Below are positions 8,200-16,993 of a stretch of DNA of 32,004 nucleotides, in pieces. The notes below the pieces were generated by a model. That model worked only from the letters and a program-made list of their open reading frames with translations. It was not told where the DNA came from and searched no databases. Source of the stretch: Actinomadura alba (GTDB lineage: Bacteria > Actinomycetota > Actinomycetes > Streptosporangiales > Streptosporangiaceae); assembly GCF_014323705.1 (NCBI RefSeq), contig NZ_JABVEC010000056.1, forward strand, positions 1 to 32,004, read 5' to 3'. Numbering within the stretch: the stretch's first letter is position 1; each line of letters opens with the position of its first letter. A program made the position numbers and the translations under genes.

Positions 8200-9849
8200 T
8201 TACAGGTCGGTGGCGATGATCTTTTCGATGTTCCGTTCGGCGAGCGCGGTGATGGTGACGAACGGGTTGACGGTCGTGTTGCCGGGGATCAGCGAGCCGT
8301 CGATGACGTACAGGCCAGGGTGGCCGTGGAGGCGGCCGTGGTTGTCGGTGGCCTTGTTGAGCACCGCACCGCCGAGCGGGTGGTACGTGAGGTGATCGCC
8401 CCAGATCTTGTAGACGCCGAAGAGGTCGGTCCGGTAGATCGTCCCCTCCTTCGCGTTGATCTTGTCGAAGATGGTCTTGGCGGCGTTGATGGACGGTTGC
8501 TTCCAGGCGGTCTGCCAGCTCAGGTCGACCTTGCCCGTCCCGGCGTTCCAGGAGAACGCGGCGCGGTTCGGGTTCCTGGTGATCGACAGATAGAACGAGG
8601 CGAACGTCTCGATTCCGGTGGGCAGCGGCGCGACCTCGGCGAACGCGCCACCAGCGGTCCAGTTGTCGATGCCGGCCGTGGGCATGGACGCCTGGAGGCT
8701 GCCGGTCGGGTCCCAGAGATGGTTGGCGCGGCCGCACATGACGTTGCCGTTGTCGCCCCAGCCCTTGCCGATCTCGGCGTTGAGGCCGGGCAGTGCGCCG
8801 GTGGCCTTCAGTTTGACCAGCAGCTTGCTGGTGCCGACGCTGCCGGCCGCGAAGAACACCCTGTCCGCGGTCACGGTCTTGGTGGCCGTGGTGTCGCCGC
8901 TGGTGTTGATCTGGTCGATGGCGACCGTGTAGCGGCCACCGGCCGCCGGGGCCACCGAGGTGACCTTGTGCAGCGGCGAGATGGCGACCCTGCCGGTCGC
9001 CTTGGCCTGGGCGATGTACGTCTTCTGCAGCGACTTCTTGGCGAAGTTGTTGCCGTACAGGATCTCGCCGGCCAGCGACGACTTGGGGACGGTTCCGGCC
9101 GCCTCCCGCTTCATGTACTCGAAGTCGTACACGTTCGGCACGAAGACGAACGGGAAGCCGGAGCGCTGGGCGTGCTTACGGCCGACGCGGGCGTACTGGT
9201 AGCAATCGGTGGTCTCCCACCAGGCCAGGTCGACGTTGTTGACCCCGAGCCCGGCGTTGGCGCGTGGGTAGTAGGTGCCGTACATCTCGTCGGCGTTCAC
9301 CGACGGGAGGACGGTGCCGAAGTTCTCGCGCTTGGGAGTGACCGCCATGCCGCCGTTGACCAGCGAACCGCCGCCGACGCCGCGGCCCTGGTAGACGGTG
9401 ATGCCGCTGAAGTTCTCGGCGTCCAGGATCCCGGTGTAGCGGGGGATGTCTCTGTCGATCGGGAAGCCGAGGAAGTTGCTCAAGGGCTGTTCGGTCTTGG
9501 TACGGAGCCAGTAGGACCGGCCGTCCGGGTTGGTGGTGTTGGCGAAGATCTTGCCGTCCGCCCCGGGGGCGTCCCAGGCCATGCCCATCTCGATCATGTG
9601 CACGTCAATGCCCGCCTGGGCGAGCCGCAGAGCGGCGACCGAGCCGCCGTATCCGGTGCCGATCACCAGAACCGGGACGTGCGCCCCGTTCTCGATGGGA
9701 GCGGCCGCGGGGACGGCGGCCGCCGGAGCCGCGACGGCCCGGCCCGCGTGGGCCACGATCCCCAAACCCAGGATAGAACCTGTTCCAGTGATGAATCCAC
9801 GGCGCGAAAGGCCGTGGGAACCAGTACCACGCAGTGTGGGATCACTCAT
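8200..9849 (-). CDS. choA: Cholesterol oxidase, Tat-exported, non-covalent FAD (GMC family)
   Basis: A 549-residue secreted flavoenzyme that oxidises cholesterol to cholest-4-en-3-one, producing hydrogen peroxide. A twin-arginine signal (SRRGFITG, residues 15-22) precedes a hydrophobic stretch and an Ala-rich cleavage region to about residue 45. The FAD-binding GTGYGG motif is at 64-69. The three residues known from Streptomyces and Brevibacterium class I enzymes are present: Glu405 (FAEVAP), His490 (YHPLGG) and Asn528 (VNPFVTITALAERN). FAD is expected to be non-covalently bound. ATG 9849 is chosen because GAGG lies 8 nt upstream and the signal peptide starts sensibly; an ATG at 9867 and a TTG at 9882 are less likely. 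It is divergent from the DapB-like/AhpD-like pair. Confidence 0.93.
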   Translation of the reverse strand: MSDPTLRGTGSHGLSRRGFITGTGSILGLGIVAHAGRAVAAPAAAVPAAAPIENGAHVPVLVIGTGYGGSVAALRLAQAGIDVHMIEMGMAWDAPGADGKIFANTTNPDGRSYWLRTKTEQPLSNFLGFPIDRDIPRYTGILDAENFSGITVYQGRGVGGGSLVNGGMAVTPKRENFGTVLPSVNADEMYGTYYPRANAGLGVNNVDLAWWETTDCYQYARVGRKHAQRSGFPFVFVPNVYDFEYMKREAAGTVPKSSLAGEILYGNNFAKKSLQKTYIAQAKATGRVAISPLHKVTSVAPAAGGRYTVAIDQINTSGDTTATKTVTADRVFFAAGSVGTSKLLVKLKATGALPGLNAEIGKGWGDNGNVMCGRANHLWDPTGSLQASMPTAGIDNWTAGGAFAEVAPLPTGIETFASFYLSITRNPNRAAFSWNAGTGKVDLSWQTAWKQPSINAAKTIFDKINAKEGTIYRTDLFGVYKIWGDHLTYHPLGGAVLNKATDNHGRLHGHPGLYVIDGSLIPGNTTVNPFVTITALAERNIEKIIATDL

Positions 9850-9882
9850 GTGATTTGCCTCACTCATAGTGGATGGGAACAA

Positions 9883-9912
9883 GTTCTACCTCTGAACGTG
9901 GTATCGAGTCAA
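9883..9912 (-). promoter_or_regulatory. Predicted promoter of the cholesterol oxidase gene
   Basis: Minus strand TTGACT (9912-9907) and TAGAAC (9888-9883) are spaced by 18 bp, about 34 nt before the chosen start. The upstream edge of the -35 box touches the palindrome at 9912-9925. Confidence 0.5.
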
Positions 9913-9925
9913 CCAAGTGCTTGCT
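9912..9925. promoter_or_regulatory. Palindrome matching the KstR2 operator pattern
   Basis: ACCAAGTGCTTGCT fits the published mycobacterial KstR2 pattern AnCAAGnnCTTGnT at every fixed position. KstR2 is a TetR repressor of the lower cholesterol catabolic genes. The site lies between cholesterol oxidase and the DapB-like gene and touches the oxidase -35 box. Other TetR regulators bind similar palindromes, and no regulator is encoded nearby, so the identity of the binder is inferred. Confidence 0.45.
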
Positions 9926-9966
9926 AGGTTTACATCCATGAACCGATACGTCCCGGCCTCCGGCGC

Positions 9967-11046
9967 ATGATCTCCACGATCGTCTGGGGCACCGGCAACG
10001 TCGGCCGCTCGGCCATCCGGGCCGTCGAGGCCCATCCCGCGCTGAAACTCGCGGGCGTGCTGGTCCACAACCCCGACAAGGTCGGCCGCGACGCCGGCGA
10101 GCTCGGCAGGCTCGGCCACGACCTGGGGGTGGCGGCGTCCGGCGACGTCGGCGCAGTGCTGGCCGCCGGTCCCCAGGCCGTGGTGTACGCGGCGTCCGGT
10201 GACATCCGCCCCGACGAGGCCCTCGCCGACATCGTCAGGGCGATCCGGGCCGGAGCCGTGGTCGTCACCCCCTCGATGTACGCGCTCTACGACCAGCGCA
10301 ACGCTCCGCCGGAGCTGCGGGAACCGGTGCTGGCGGCCATCGCGGACGGCGGCGGCTCGCTGTTCGTCTCCGGGGTCGACCCCGGCTGGGGCAACGACGT
10401 CCTGCCGCTGCTGATCAGCGGCCTCGGTGGCACCGTGGATGTCATCCGCTGTCAGGAGATCTTCGACTACTCCACCTACGACCAGGAGGACTCGGTCCGG
10501 TACCTGGTCGGCATGGGCCAGCCGATGGACTACGAGCCGCCGATGATCGCGCCGACGGTCCCGACCATGGTGTGGGGTGGGCAGGTACGGCTGATGGCGA
10601 GGGCCCTCGGCGTCGAACTCGACGAGATCCGCGAGACCTTGGATCGGCGACCGCTCGACGCCACGGTGCGCACCGAGACGATGGGCGACTTCGAGGCCGG
10701 CACCCAGGGCGCGGTGCGGTTCGAGGTGCAGGGCATCGTCGACGGCGAACCCCGCATCGTCATCGAGCACGTCACCCGCATCCATCCGTCCTGCGCGCCG
10801 GACCTGCCGGTGCCGCCCGACGGCGAGGGGGCACACCGGGTGATCATCGAAGGCCGTCCGCGCATCGAGGTCACGGTCGAGGCCACCGACGAGGGCGGCA
10901 ACCGGTCCGCCGGCGGGAACGCGACCGCCGTCGGCCGGCTGGTCAGCGCCATCGACTGGCTCGTGGACGCGGAACCCGGACTCTACGACGCGCTCGACGT
11001 CCCACTGCGCCCCGCGGTCGGCAAACTCGGAAGGAAGCGGTCATGA
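9967..11046 (+). CDS. Dihydrodipicolinate-reductase-like (DapB-fold) NAD(P)-dependent dehydrogenase
   Basis: A 359-residue protein with an N-terminal Rossmann fold (IVWGTGNVGRSAIRAVEAHP, residues 4-23) and the layout of the actinobacterial DapB-like or amine/diaminopentanoate-dehydrogenase-like family. It is about 100 residues longer than true DapB and lacks the DapB lysine-pathway signature, so a role in lysine synthesis is unlikely. The conserved SGVDPGWGNDVLPLLISG segment is near residue 138. The substrate is unknown. No Shine-Dalgarno sequence precedes ATG 9967, so the message may be leaderless. It overlaps the next gene by ATGA and is divergent from cholesterol oxidase, with a KstR2-like palindrome between; a role in steroid or lipid metabolism is a guess from context. 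Confidence 0.75.
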   Translation: MISTIVWGTGNVGRSAIRAVEAHPALKLAGVLVHNPDKVGRDAGELGRLGHDLGVAASGDVGAVLAAGPQAVVYAASGDIRPDEALADIVRAIRAGAVVVTPSMYALYDQRNAPPELREPVLAAIADGGGSLFVSGVDPGWGNDVLPLLISGLGGTVDVIRCQEIFDYSTYDQEDSVRYLVGMGQPMDYEPPMIAPTVPTMVWGGQVRLMARALGVELDEIRETLDRRPLDATVRTETMGDFEAGTQGAVRFEVQGIVDGEPRIVIEHVTRIHPSCAPDLPVPPDGEGAHRVIIEGRPRIEVTVEATDEGGNRSAGGNATAVGRLVSAIDWLVDAEPGLYDALDVPLRPAVGKLGRKRS

Positions 11047-11543
11047 ACATCGACATCCCCGAGGGCAAGGGCGCGATCGCGTACGTGTGGGGCGAGATGG
11101 TCCCCGGCATCGGGGTCGCCGCCTCGAATTTCTCGCTGGCGGTGTACGCCCACACCACTCTCGGGCTCCGCGAGTTCGAGGCCGCGCGGCTGCGGATCGC
11201 GCAGATCAACGGGTGCGTCTTCTGCCTCGATTGGCGGACCGAGCGGGATGGGCAGAAGGTCGAGGAGGGGTTCGCCGACGCGGTGACCGGGTGGCGCACC
11301 ACTGACGCCTTCGACGACCGCACCCGGCTGGCCGCCGAGTACGCCGAGCGGTACGCCCTGGACCATCACGGCCTCGACGACGAGTTCTGGACCCGGATGA
11401 CGACGCACTACAGCCAGCTCGAGATCGTGGAGCTGAGCATGAGCATCGGCTCCTGGCTGGCGTTCGGCCGGCTCAACCATGTGCTGGGTCTCGACACCAT
11501 GTGCGTGCTGCCGGGCGCTGAGGTGCCCCGGGCCGCCGGGTGA
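11043..11543 (+). CDS. Carboxymuconolactone decarboxylase/AhpD-like protein
   Basis: A 166-residue all-helical protein of the CMD/AhpD family. The redox motif CVFC (in NGCVFCLDWRTERD) is at about residues 58-61, as in AhpD-like peroxidases that use a Cys pair, though the usual proton-relay His after the second Cys is replaced here. The start overlaps the stop of the DapB-like gene (ATGA) and has GGAAGGAAG upstream, so the two are translationally coupled and should act together. A peroxide- or disulfide-handling role would suit a neighbour of a hydrogen-peroxide-producing cholesterol oxidase, but this is inference. Confidence 0.8.
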   Translation: MNIDIPEGKGAIAYVWGEMVPGIGVAASNFSLAVYAHTTLGLREFEAARLRIAQINGCVFCLDWRTERDGQKVEEGFADAVTGWRTTDAFDDRTRLAAEYAERYALDHHGLDDEFWTRMTTHYSQLEIVELSMSIGSWLAFGRLNHVLGLDTMCVLPGAEVPRAAG

Positions 11544-11627
11544 GCCCGGCGGGCCGGACGAAGGTCGTCGACCGGATCCCGTAAATCCGCAGCTTCCGGC
11601 TTACTTTGTAAAGGCGCCTGGCGATGA

Positions 11628-11643
11628 CCGTCCGGCCGGACGG
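11628..11643. terminator. Perfect palindrome between convergent genes
   Basis: CCGTCCGGCCGGACGG is a perfect 16-bp palindrome, flanked by ACCG/CGGT-like bases. It lies between the stops of the AhpD-like and TrxR-like genes, which converge here, and is most simply a two-way terminator. Confidence 0.45.
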
Positions 11644-11678
11644 CGGTTGATCACTCGCGCGGACGGGGGCGCTCCCGA

Positions 11679-12749
11679 TCACAGTCCGTGCCGCCGGTCG
11701 CCGAGCACGCGGTCGCAGACCTCCCGCTCCATCCGCGCGGAGAAGGGATCATTACGGGCCGCCACGGCCCGGCGGGTCTCCTCGGCGATCAGGTCGGCGT
11801 TGATCGCCGCACCGGCGCGCACGCCCGCGGCGGCGGCACCGATCACCTGCTCGGTCAGGTTGGCCACGTTGCCGGCCACCCACACCCCGGGCAGCTCGGT
11901 GGCGCCGGTCGGGTCGGCGGCGACGTAGCTGCCGATCACGTGTCCGCCCATCTCCTGCTCGGTCGTCTCGAGGCCGAGGCTCGTCAGGATGCCGGCGCGG
12001 GCTGTGAAGCGCGGAGCGATCGCCATGGCCCGGCACGGGATCGTCCGGCCGCCGGCCAGGGTCACGCCGGTGAGCCGGTCGCCGGTCACCTCCAGCCCTG
12101 TCACCTGCCCGTCCACCACGGCGATGTCGCGGGCGGCGAGCCGCTCGTACTCCTCGTCACCGGGCTCGGGTCCGGTGTGCAGGAACAGGGTCACTTCCTT
12201 GCTCCACTGCCGCCACAACAGGGCCTGGTGGACGGCGAGCGGACCCGTGGCGAGGATGCCGATCGCCTGGTCGCGCACCTCCCAGCCATGGCAGTACGGG
12301 CAGTGCAGCACGTCACGTCCCCACCGCTCCGCGAGACCGGGCACCTCGGGCAGCTCGTCGACCAGGCCGGTGGCCACCAGCAGCCGGGCCGCCACGACCG
12401 CCGACCCGTCGGCGAGCGCGACGCGGAAGCCCCCGGCGTCCGTACGCCCTGCCGCCACGACCTCACCCTGTACGACTTCGCCGCCGTAGCCGAGCACCTC
12501 CGTACGGCCCGTTGCCAGCAGCTCTGAAGGCGCGATTCCCTCATGCGCCAGGTAGGTGTGGACCCCCGCCGCCGGCGCGTTGCGCGGCCGGCCGGAATCG
12601 ATCACCAGCACCGAGCGACGCGCCCGGGCCAGGGTCAGCGCCCCGCTCAACCCGGCGGCCCCGCCACCGACGACCACGACGTCATAACGCCGCTGCTCAC
12701 CACCGTGGCCTGAGTGGTCGGTCACCTTCTGCTCCGTCCGTACGGTCAT
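11679..12749 (-). CDS. Thioredoxin-reductase-like FAD-dependent oxidoreductase
   Basis: A 356-residue flavoprotein. The FAD Rossmann motif GGGAAGLSGALTLARA lies near residues 28-43 and the second FAD motif AGNVANLTEQVIGAAAAG near residue 300. A CPYCHGWE motif around residue 154 puts a Cys pair where thioredoxin reductases have CATC; the same CPxCHG form is found in dithiol oxidases such as GliT and HlmI. The usual second NAD(P)H-binding glycine loop is degenerate (GILATGPLA), so reductase activity with NADPH is uncertain. ATG 12749 has GGAGG 7 nt upstream; a longer frame to 12806 has none. An inverted repeat lies upstream (12811-12830). Confidence 0.82.
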   Translation of the reverse strand: MTVRTEQKVTDHSGHGGEQRRYDVVVVGGGAAGLSGALTLARARRSVLVIDSGRPRNAPAAGVHTYLAHEGIAPSELLATGRTEVLGYGGEVVQGEVVAAGRTDAGGFRVALADGSAVVAARLLVATGLVDELPEVPGLAERWGRDVLHCPYCHGWEVRDQAIGILATGPLAVHQALLWRQWSKEVTLFLHTGPEPGDEEYERLAARDIAVVDGQVTGLEVTGDRLTGVTLAGGRTIPCRAMAIAPRFTARAGILTSLGLETTEQEMGGHVIGSYVAADPTGATELPGVWVAGNVANLTEQVIGAAAAGVRAGAAINADLIAEETRRAVAARNDPFSARMEREVCDRVLGDRRHGL

Positions 12750-12810
12750 CCCAGTACCTCCGTTCACGTGAGTGAGATGATCGGCGTACGTCCGCGAACA
12801 TGACAAACCT

Positions 12811-12830
12811 TATTGCCGTATTGGCAAATA
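12811..12830. promoter_or_regulatory. Inverted repeat between TrxR-like gene and TA operon
   Basis: TATTGCC-GTATT-GGCAAATA is an inverted repeat in the divergent gap between the TrxR-like gene and the toxin-antitoxin pair. A minus-strand TTGCCA (12827-12822) inside it could be a -35 box for the flavoprotein gene. It is a candidate operator, for an unknown regulator or for the antitoxin itself. Confidence 0.35.
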
Positions 12831-12878
12831 GACGCGGCCGCTCGGCCGCTTCGGGCCTTACCGCGATAAGATATTTGT

Positions 12879-13133
12879 ATGGCGTCAGAGAAGATCACGG
12901 TGACGGTCCCCGCCGAGGTCCTCGGCCCGGTCCGTGAGAGCGCGGGCGGGAACCTCTCGGCCTATGTGACCCGAGCGCTGCGGGCGCAGCTCGTGCATGA
13001 GGCCATGGATTCCCTGGCAGAGGATCTGGAGGCCAATCCGGCCTTCCGGCTGGCACACGACGAGTGGCTGGCGGACATGCAGGCCGAGCAGACCGCGATC
13101 TCCGAGGACCACACCGAAGGGAATGCCGAGTGA
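12879..13133 (+). CDS. MazE/CopG-like antitoxin
   Basis: An 84-residue protein. Residues 5-45 (KITVTVPAEVLGPVRE... LSAYVTRALRAQL) have the strand-helix-helix pattern of a ribbon-helix-helix DNA-binding domain. The acidic second half, rich in Glu and Asp, is the likely toxin-binding tail. The toxin gene follows with a 4-bp GTGA overlap, the usual antitoxin-first order. A GATAAGAT box 12-20 nt before ATG is a probable -10 element. Such antitoxins normally repress their own operon. The type is judged by context, as the protein is short and poorly distinctive. Confidence 0.75.
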   Translation: MASEKITVTVPAEVLGPVRESAGGNLSAYVTRALRAQLVHEAMDSLAEDLEANPAFRLAHDEWLADMQAEQTAISEDHTEGNAE

Positions 13134-13438
13134 GGCGTGGCGAGATCTGGCGTATCAAAGGACCGCTTCGCCGTGAGCACGTGGTGCTCGTGGTCGGCTC
13201 CGATGCCCTCGCCAAGTTCTATCCCACGGTCCAGGTCGTGCCGATCTTCGACCCCGGCACCGCCCGCGACACCCTGGTCACCGTGACCCTTCCCAAGGAT
13301 CCCTACGAGGGAGTCGCACTCTGCCCCGGCGTCTACCCGGTCCGCCGTGAGGACGCTCCACTGGAACGCCTCGGCAAGGTCGGCACCGACGTGCTGGAGC
13401 GCGTCGACGTCGCATTGCGCGCCGTGTTCGATCTCTGA
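13130..13438 (+). CDS. MazF/PemK-family mRNA interferase toxin
   Basis: A 102-residue toxin of the MazF/PemK fold, which cleaves mRNA at short sequences. The N-terminal RRGEIWRI is the family's RGxIW motif. The HVVLVVGSDAL strand and the central YPTVQVVPI core correspond to the SH3-like barrel. GTG 13130 overlaps the antitoxin stop and has AAGGGA upstream. Length is near the family norm (about 110). It is neutralised by the preceding gene. The target sequence cannot be predicted from this sequence alone. Confidence 0.82.
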   Translation: MRRGEIWRIKGPLRREHVVLVVGSDALAKFYPTVQVVPIFDPGTARDTLVTVTLPKDPYEGVALCPGVYPVRREDAPLERLGKVGTDVLERVDVALRAVFDL

Positions 13439-13687
13439 TCGGCCGGTCCGGCGGCGTCCGCCCGCCGGCGCTCGGCCGGCGAGCGCCCACGATGTGCTCG
13501 TTCAGCGCCTCCCGGAACCGAGACCGAGCCGGAAATAGCCGAAGCGGCCCGCGGCCCGCCCCCTCGTCTGACATTCGGTCGTCCTTTACTGCCGGGGTTC
13601 ATCGCCGAAACAGGACCTTCGGGTCGCATATCCCTTTCCCCGGCCGGGTAGGTCGACGCCTACCGGCAGATCGGTGAGGAGCGCGCC

Positions 13688-16600
13688 ATGGGACTTCCCC
13701 GCTGGATCCGGTCATGGCCGGTCTACCGGCAGCTGACCGGCTCTGATCCGGCCGGGCTCGGGAAGGCGGTGCGCAGCCCTCGCACCGAGGCGTTGAGACC
13801 GAGGGTGAGCACCGCCGACAAGGTGGTCAAGTCGGTCTGCCCGTACTGCGCCGTCGGCTGCGGCCAGAACGTGTACGTACGGGACGGGAAGGTCACGCAG
13901 ATCGAGGGCGACCCGGACTCCCCGATCTCGCGCGGCCGTCTCTGCCCGAAGGGGTCGGCGACCTTGCAGCTCACCACGGGTCCCGCCCGGATGAGCACGG
14001 TGCTCTACCGGCGCCCGTACGCCGTGGACTGGGAGCCGCTCGACCTCGACACGGCGATGGACATGATCGCTGACAGGGTGATCTCGGCCCGCCTGCACGG
14101 CTGGCAGTGGGAGGACGAGCACGGCGCGCGGGTGCGCCGGACCCTCGGCGTCGCCAGCCTCGGCGGGGCGACGCTCGACAATGAGGAGAACTACCTGATC
14201 AAGAAGCTGTTCACCTCGCTCGGCGCCGTGCAGATCGAGAACCAGGCCCGTATTTGACACTCCTCCACCGTCCCCGGTCTGGGGGCCTCGTTCGGTCGTG
14301 GCGGCGCCACGAACTTCCAGCAGGACCTGCGGAACTCCGACTGCATCGTCATCCAGGGCTCGAACATGGCCGAGTGCCACCCGGTCGGGTTCCAGTGGGT
14401 GATGGAGGCGAAGGCGCGCGGCGCGACGCTGATCCACGTCGACCCCCGCTTCACCCGCACCAGTGCGCTCGCCGACGTGTACGTCCCGCTGCGCGCCGGC
14501 AGCGACATCGCCTTCCTCGGCGGCATCGTCAGGTATGTGATCGAGCACGAGAAGTACTTCCGCGACTACGTGCTCGCCTACACCAACGCCGCCACGATCG
14601 TGACCGAGGAGTTCCGGGACACCGAGGACCTCGACGGCGTGTTCTCCGGCCTCGATCCCGAGACCCGCACGTACGACTTCGCGACTTGGCGCTACGAGGG
14701 CACCCGGGTGCCGCCGGGCCCCGCCGGCGAGCAGGACCAGGACCGCGAGGACCGCGACTCCCGGTTCGAGGCGGCCGCGACCCGGAAGGCTGCGCGCGGT
14801 GAGGCGCACGGCGCCGGTGGGGCCGACGTCCCAGGCCGGGCGCGCACCGACGAGACCCTCCGGCATCCCCGCTGCGTGCTGCAGATCGTCAGGCGGCACT
14901 TCTCCCGGTACACGCCCGAGATGGTCGAGGAGATCTGCGGTGTCCCGCGGGCGACGTTCCTGCGGGTCTGCGAGCTCATCACCAGCAACTCCGGCCGTGA
15001 CCGGACGACGGCCTTCGCCTATGCCGTCGGCTGGACCCAGCACACCGTGGGCGTGCAGTACATCCGTACGGCATCGATCCTCCAGTCGCTGCTCGGCAAC
15101 ATCGGCCGGCCCGGCGGCGGGATCCTGGCCCTACGCGGGCACGCGTCCATCCAGGGCTCCACCGACATCCCGACCCTGTTCAACCTGCTGCCGGGCTACA
15201 TCCCGATGCCGCACGCGCTCGCGAGCCGGGACCTGGAGACCTTCCTCAGGGCCGAGGGGACGGCCAAGGGCTACTGGGGCGACATGCGGTCGTACGTGGT
15301 GAGCCTGCTCAAGGCGTGGTGGGGGGACGCCGCCGACGAGTCCACCGACTTCTGCTTCGATCACCTGCCCCGGCTGACCGGCAGCCACGGCACGTACGAC
15401 ACTGTCCTGGCCCAGCTCCACGGGGTCTGCAAGGGCTACTTCCTGATGGGGGAGAACCCGGCGGTGGGCTCGATCAACGCCAGGCTCCAGCGGCTGGGCA
15501 TGGCGAACCTGGACTGGCTCGTCGTCCGGGACTTCTCGCTGATCGAGAGCGCGACGTGGTGGAAGGACGGGCCTGAGATCGAGACGGGCGAGCTGCGCAC
15601 CGAGGACATCGGCACCGAGGTGTTCTTCCTGCCCGCCGCCGCGCACACCGAGAAGTCCGGCAGCTTCACCAACACCCAGCGGTTGCTGCAGTGGCACGGC
15701 CAGGCCGTCGAACCCGCCGGTGACACGCGCAGCGACCTGTGGTTCACCTACCACCTCGGCAGGCGCATCCGGGAGAAGCTGGCCGACGCCGGCTACCGCG
15801 CCCGCATGAACCTGGACGAGGACGAGCGAGCCGTCGACCGCGACCGTCCGGTGCTCGACCTGACCTGGGACTACCCGACGGAAGGCGTACAGGACGAACC
15901 GGAGGCCGAGGCGGTGCTGGCCGAGATCAACGGCCGCGACGCCGAGGGCTGGCCGCTCTCCTCGTACGAGCAGCTCGCCGGTGACGGCTCCACCACGTGC
16001 GGCTGCTGGATCTACTGCGGCGTCCACGCCGACGGCGTCAACCAGGCCGACCGCCGCAAACCCGGCCAAGAGCAGGACTGGGTGGCCCCCGAGTGGGGCT
16101 GGGCGTGGCCGGCGAACCGCAGGATCCTCTACAACCGGGCCTCGGCCGATCCCGAGGGCCGGCCGTGGAGTGAGCGCAAGGCCCTCCTGCGCTGGGACGC
16201 CGAGCGGCGCAGGTGGACCGGCCCGGACGTACCCGACTTCCCGGCGACCAGACCGCCGGACTTCCGCCCCGGCCCGGACGCCACCGGCCCGGACGCGCTG
16301 GCGGGCGACGACCCGTTCATCATGCAGGCCGATGGCAAGGCCTGGCTCTACGCGCCCGCCGGGGTGGTCGACGGGCCGTTGCCCACGCACTACGAGCCGC
16401 AGGAGTCGCCGTTCACCAACGCGCTGTACGGGCAGCAGCGCAATCCCGTACGGCAGATCCTGGACGGCGACCCGGAGTACCTCCATCCGAGCGACGGCGA
16501 CCCCGGTGCCGAGGTGTTCCCCTACGTCACCACGACCTACCGCCTCACCGAGCACCACACGGCGGGCGGCATGTCCAGGTGGCTGCCCTACCTGTCCGAG

Positions 16601-16993
16601 CTGCAGCCGGAGTTCTTCTGCGAGGTCTCGCCCGAGCTCGCCCGCGAGCGCGGCCTGGAACACCTCGGCTGGGCCACGATCATCAGCGCCCGGAACGCCA
16701 TCGAGGCCAGGGTCCTGGTCACCGACCGGGTCCCGCCGATCGACGTTCGGGGACGCCGGCTGCACCAGATCGGGCTGCCGTACCACTGGGGGCCCAACGG
16801 CTACTCGACCGGAGACGCCGCCAACGAGCTGTTGCACCTGGTGCTCGATCCCAACACCCACATCCAGGAGGCGAAGGCGCTCACGGTGGACATCAGGCCG
16901 GGACGGCGGCCGCGCGGACCCGCGCTCCTCGCCCTCGTCAGCGACTACCGCCGGCGAGCCGGTATCACCGAACAGACCGGGAGAGAGATGTGA
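13688..16993 (+). CDS. fdnG: Formate dehydrogenase catalytic subunit, selenocysteine at codon 190 (UGA)
   Basis: A 1101-residue molybdenum or tungsten bis-MGD enzyme oxidising formate to CO2. Translation must read through the in-frame TGA at 14255-14257. Before it stands ENQARI, after it HSSTVPGLGASFGRGGATN, matching NQARV-U-HGPTVASL of E. coli FdnG, so codon 190 is selenocysteine. Cys51, Cys54, Cys58 and Cys86 bind the [4Fe-4S] cluster. There is no twin-arginine signal, unlike E. coli FdnG, so the active site probably faces the cytoplasm. A charged, low-complexity insert lies at about residues 341-394. ATG 13688 has GAGGAG 7 nt upstream. The stop overlaps the next gene's GTG. The selA, selB, selC and selD functions must be encoded elsewhere. 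Read without recoding, it would be falsely split in two. Confidence 0.95.
14270..14286 (+). promoter_or_regulatory. Candidate SECIS hairpin directing selenocysteine insertion
   Basis: The stem GUCCCC/GGGGGC (6 bp, one U-G pair) closes the pentaloop GGUCU, 12 nt after the UGA. The E. coli fdhF SECIS has a similar distance and an AGGUCU loop whose GU contacts SelB. The hairpin is inside the coding sequence, as bacterial SECIS elements are. Confidence 0.8.

Noticed and set aside
8194..9927. 577-codon plus-strand frame over cholesterol oxidase
   Set aside because: Antisense shadow; the minus strand encodes an enzyme with all expected catalytic residues.
13688..14366. Formate dehydrogenase split into two genes or a nonsense pseudogene
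   Set aside because: The stop is a UGA at the known selenocysteine site, the flanking frames are in register and a SECIS-like hairpin follows.
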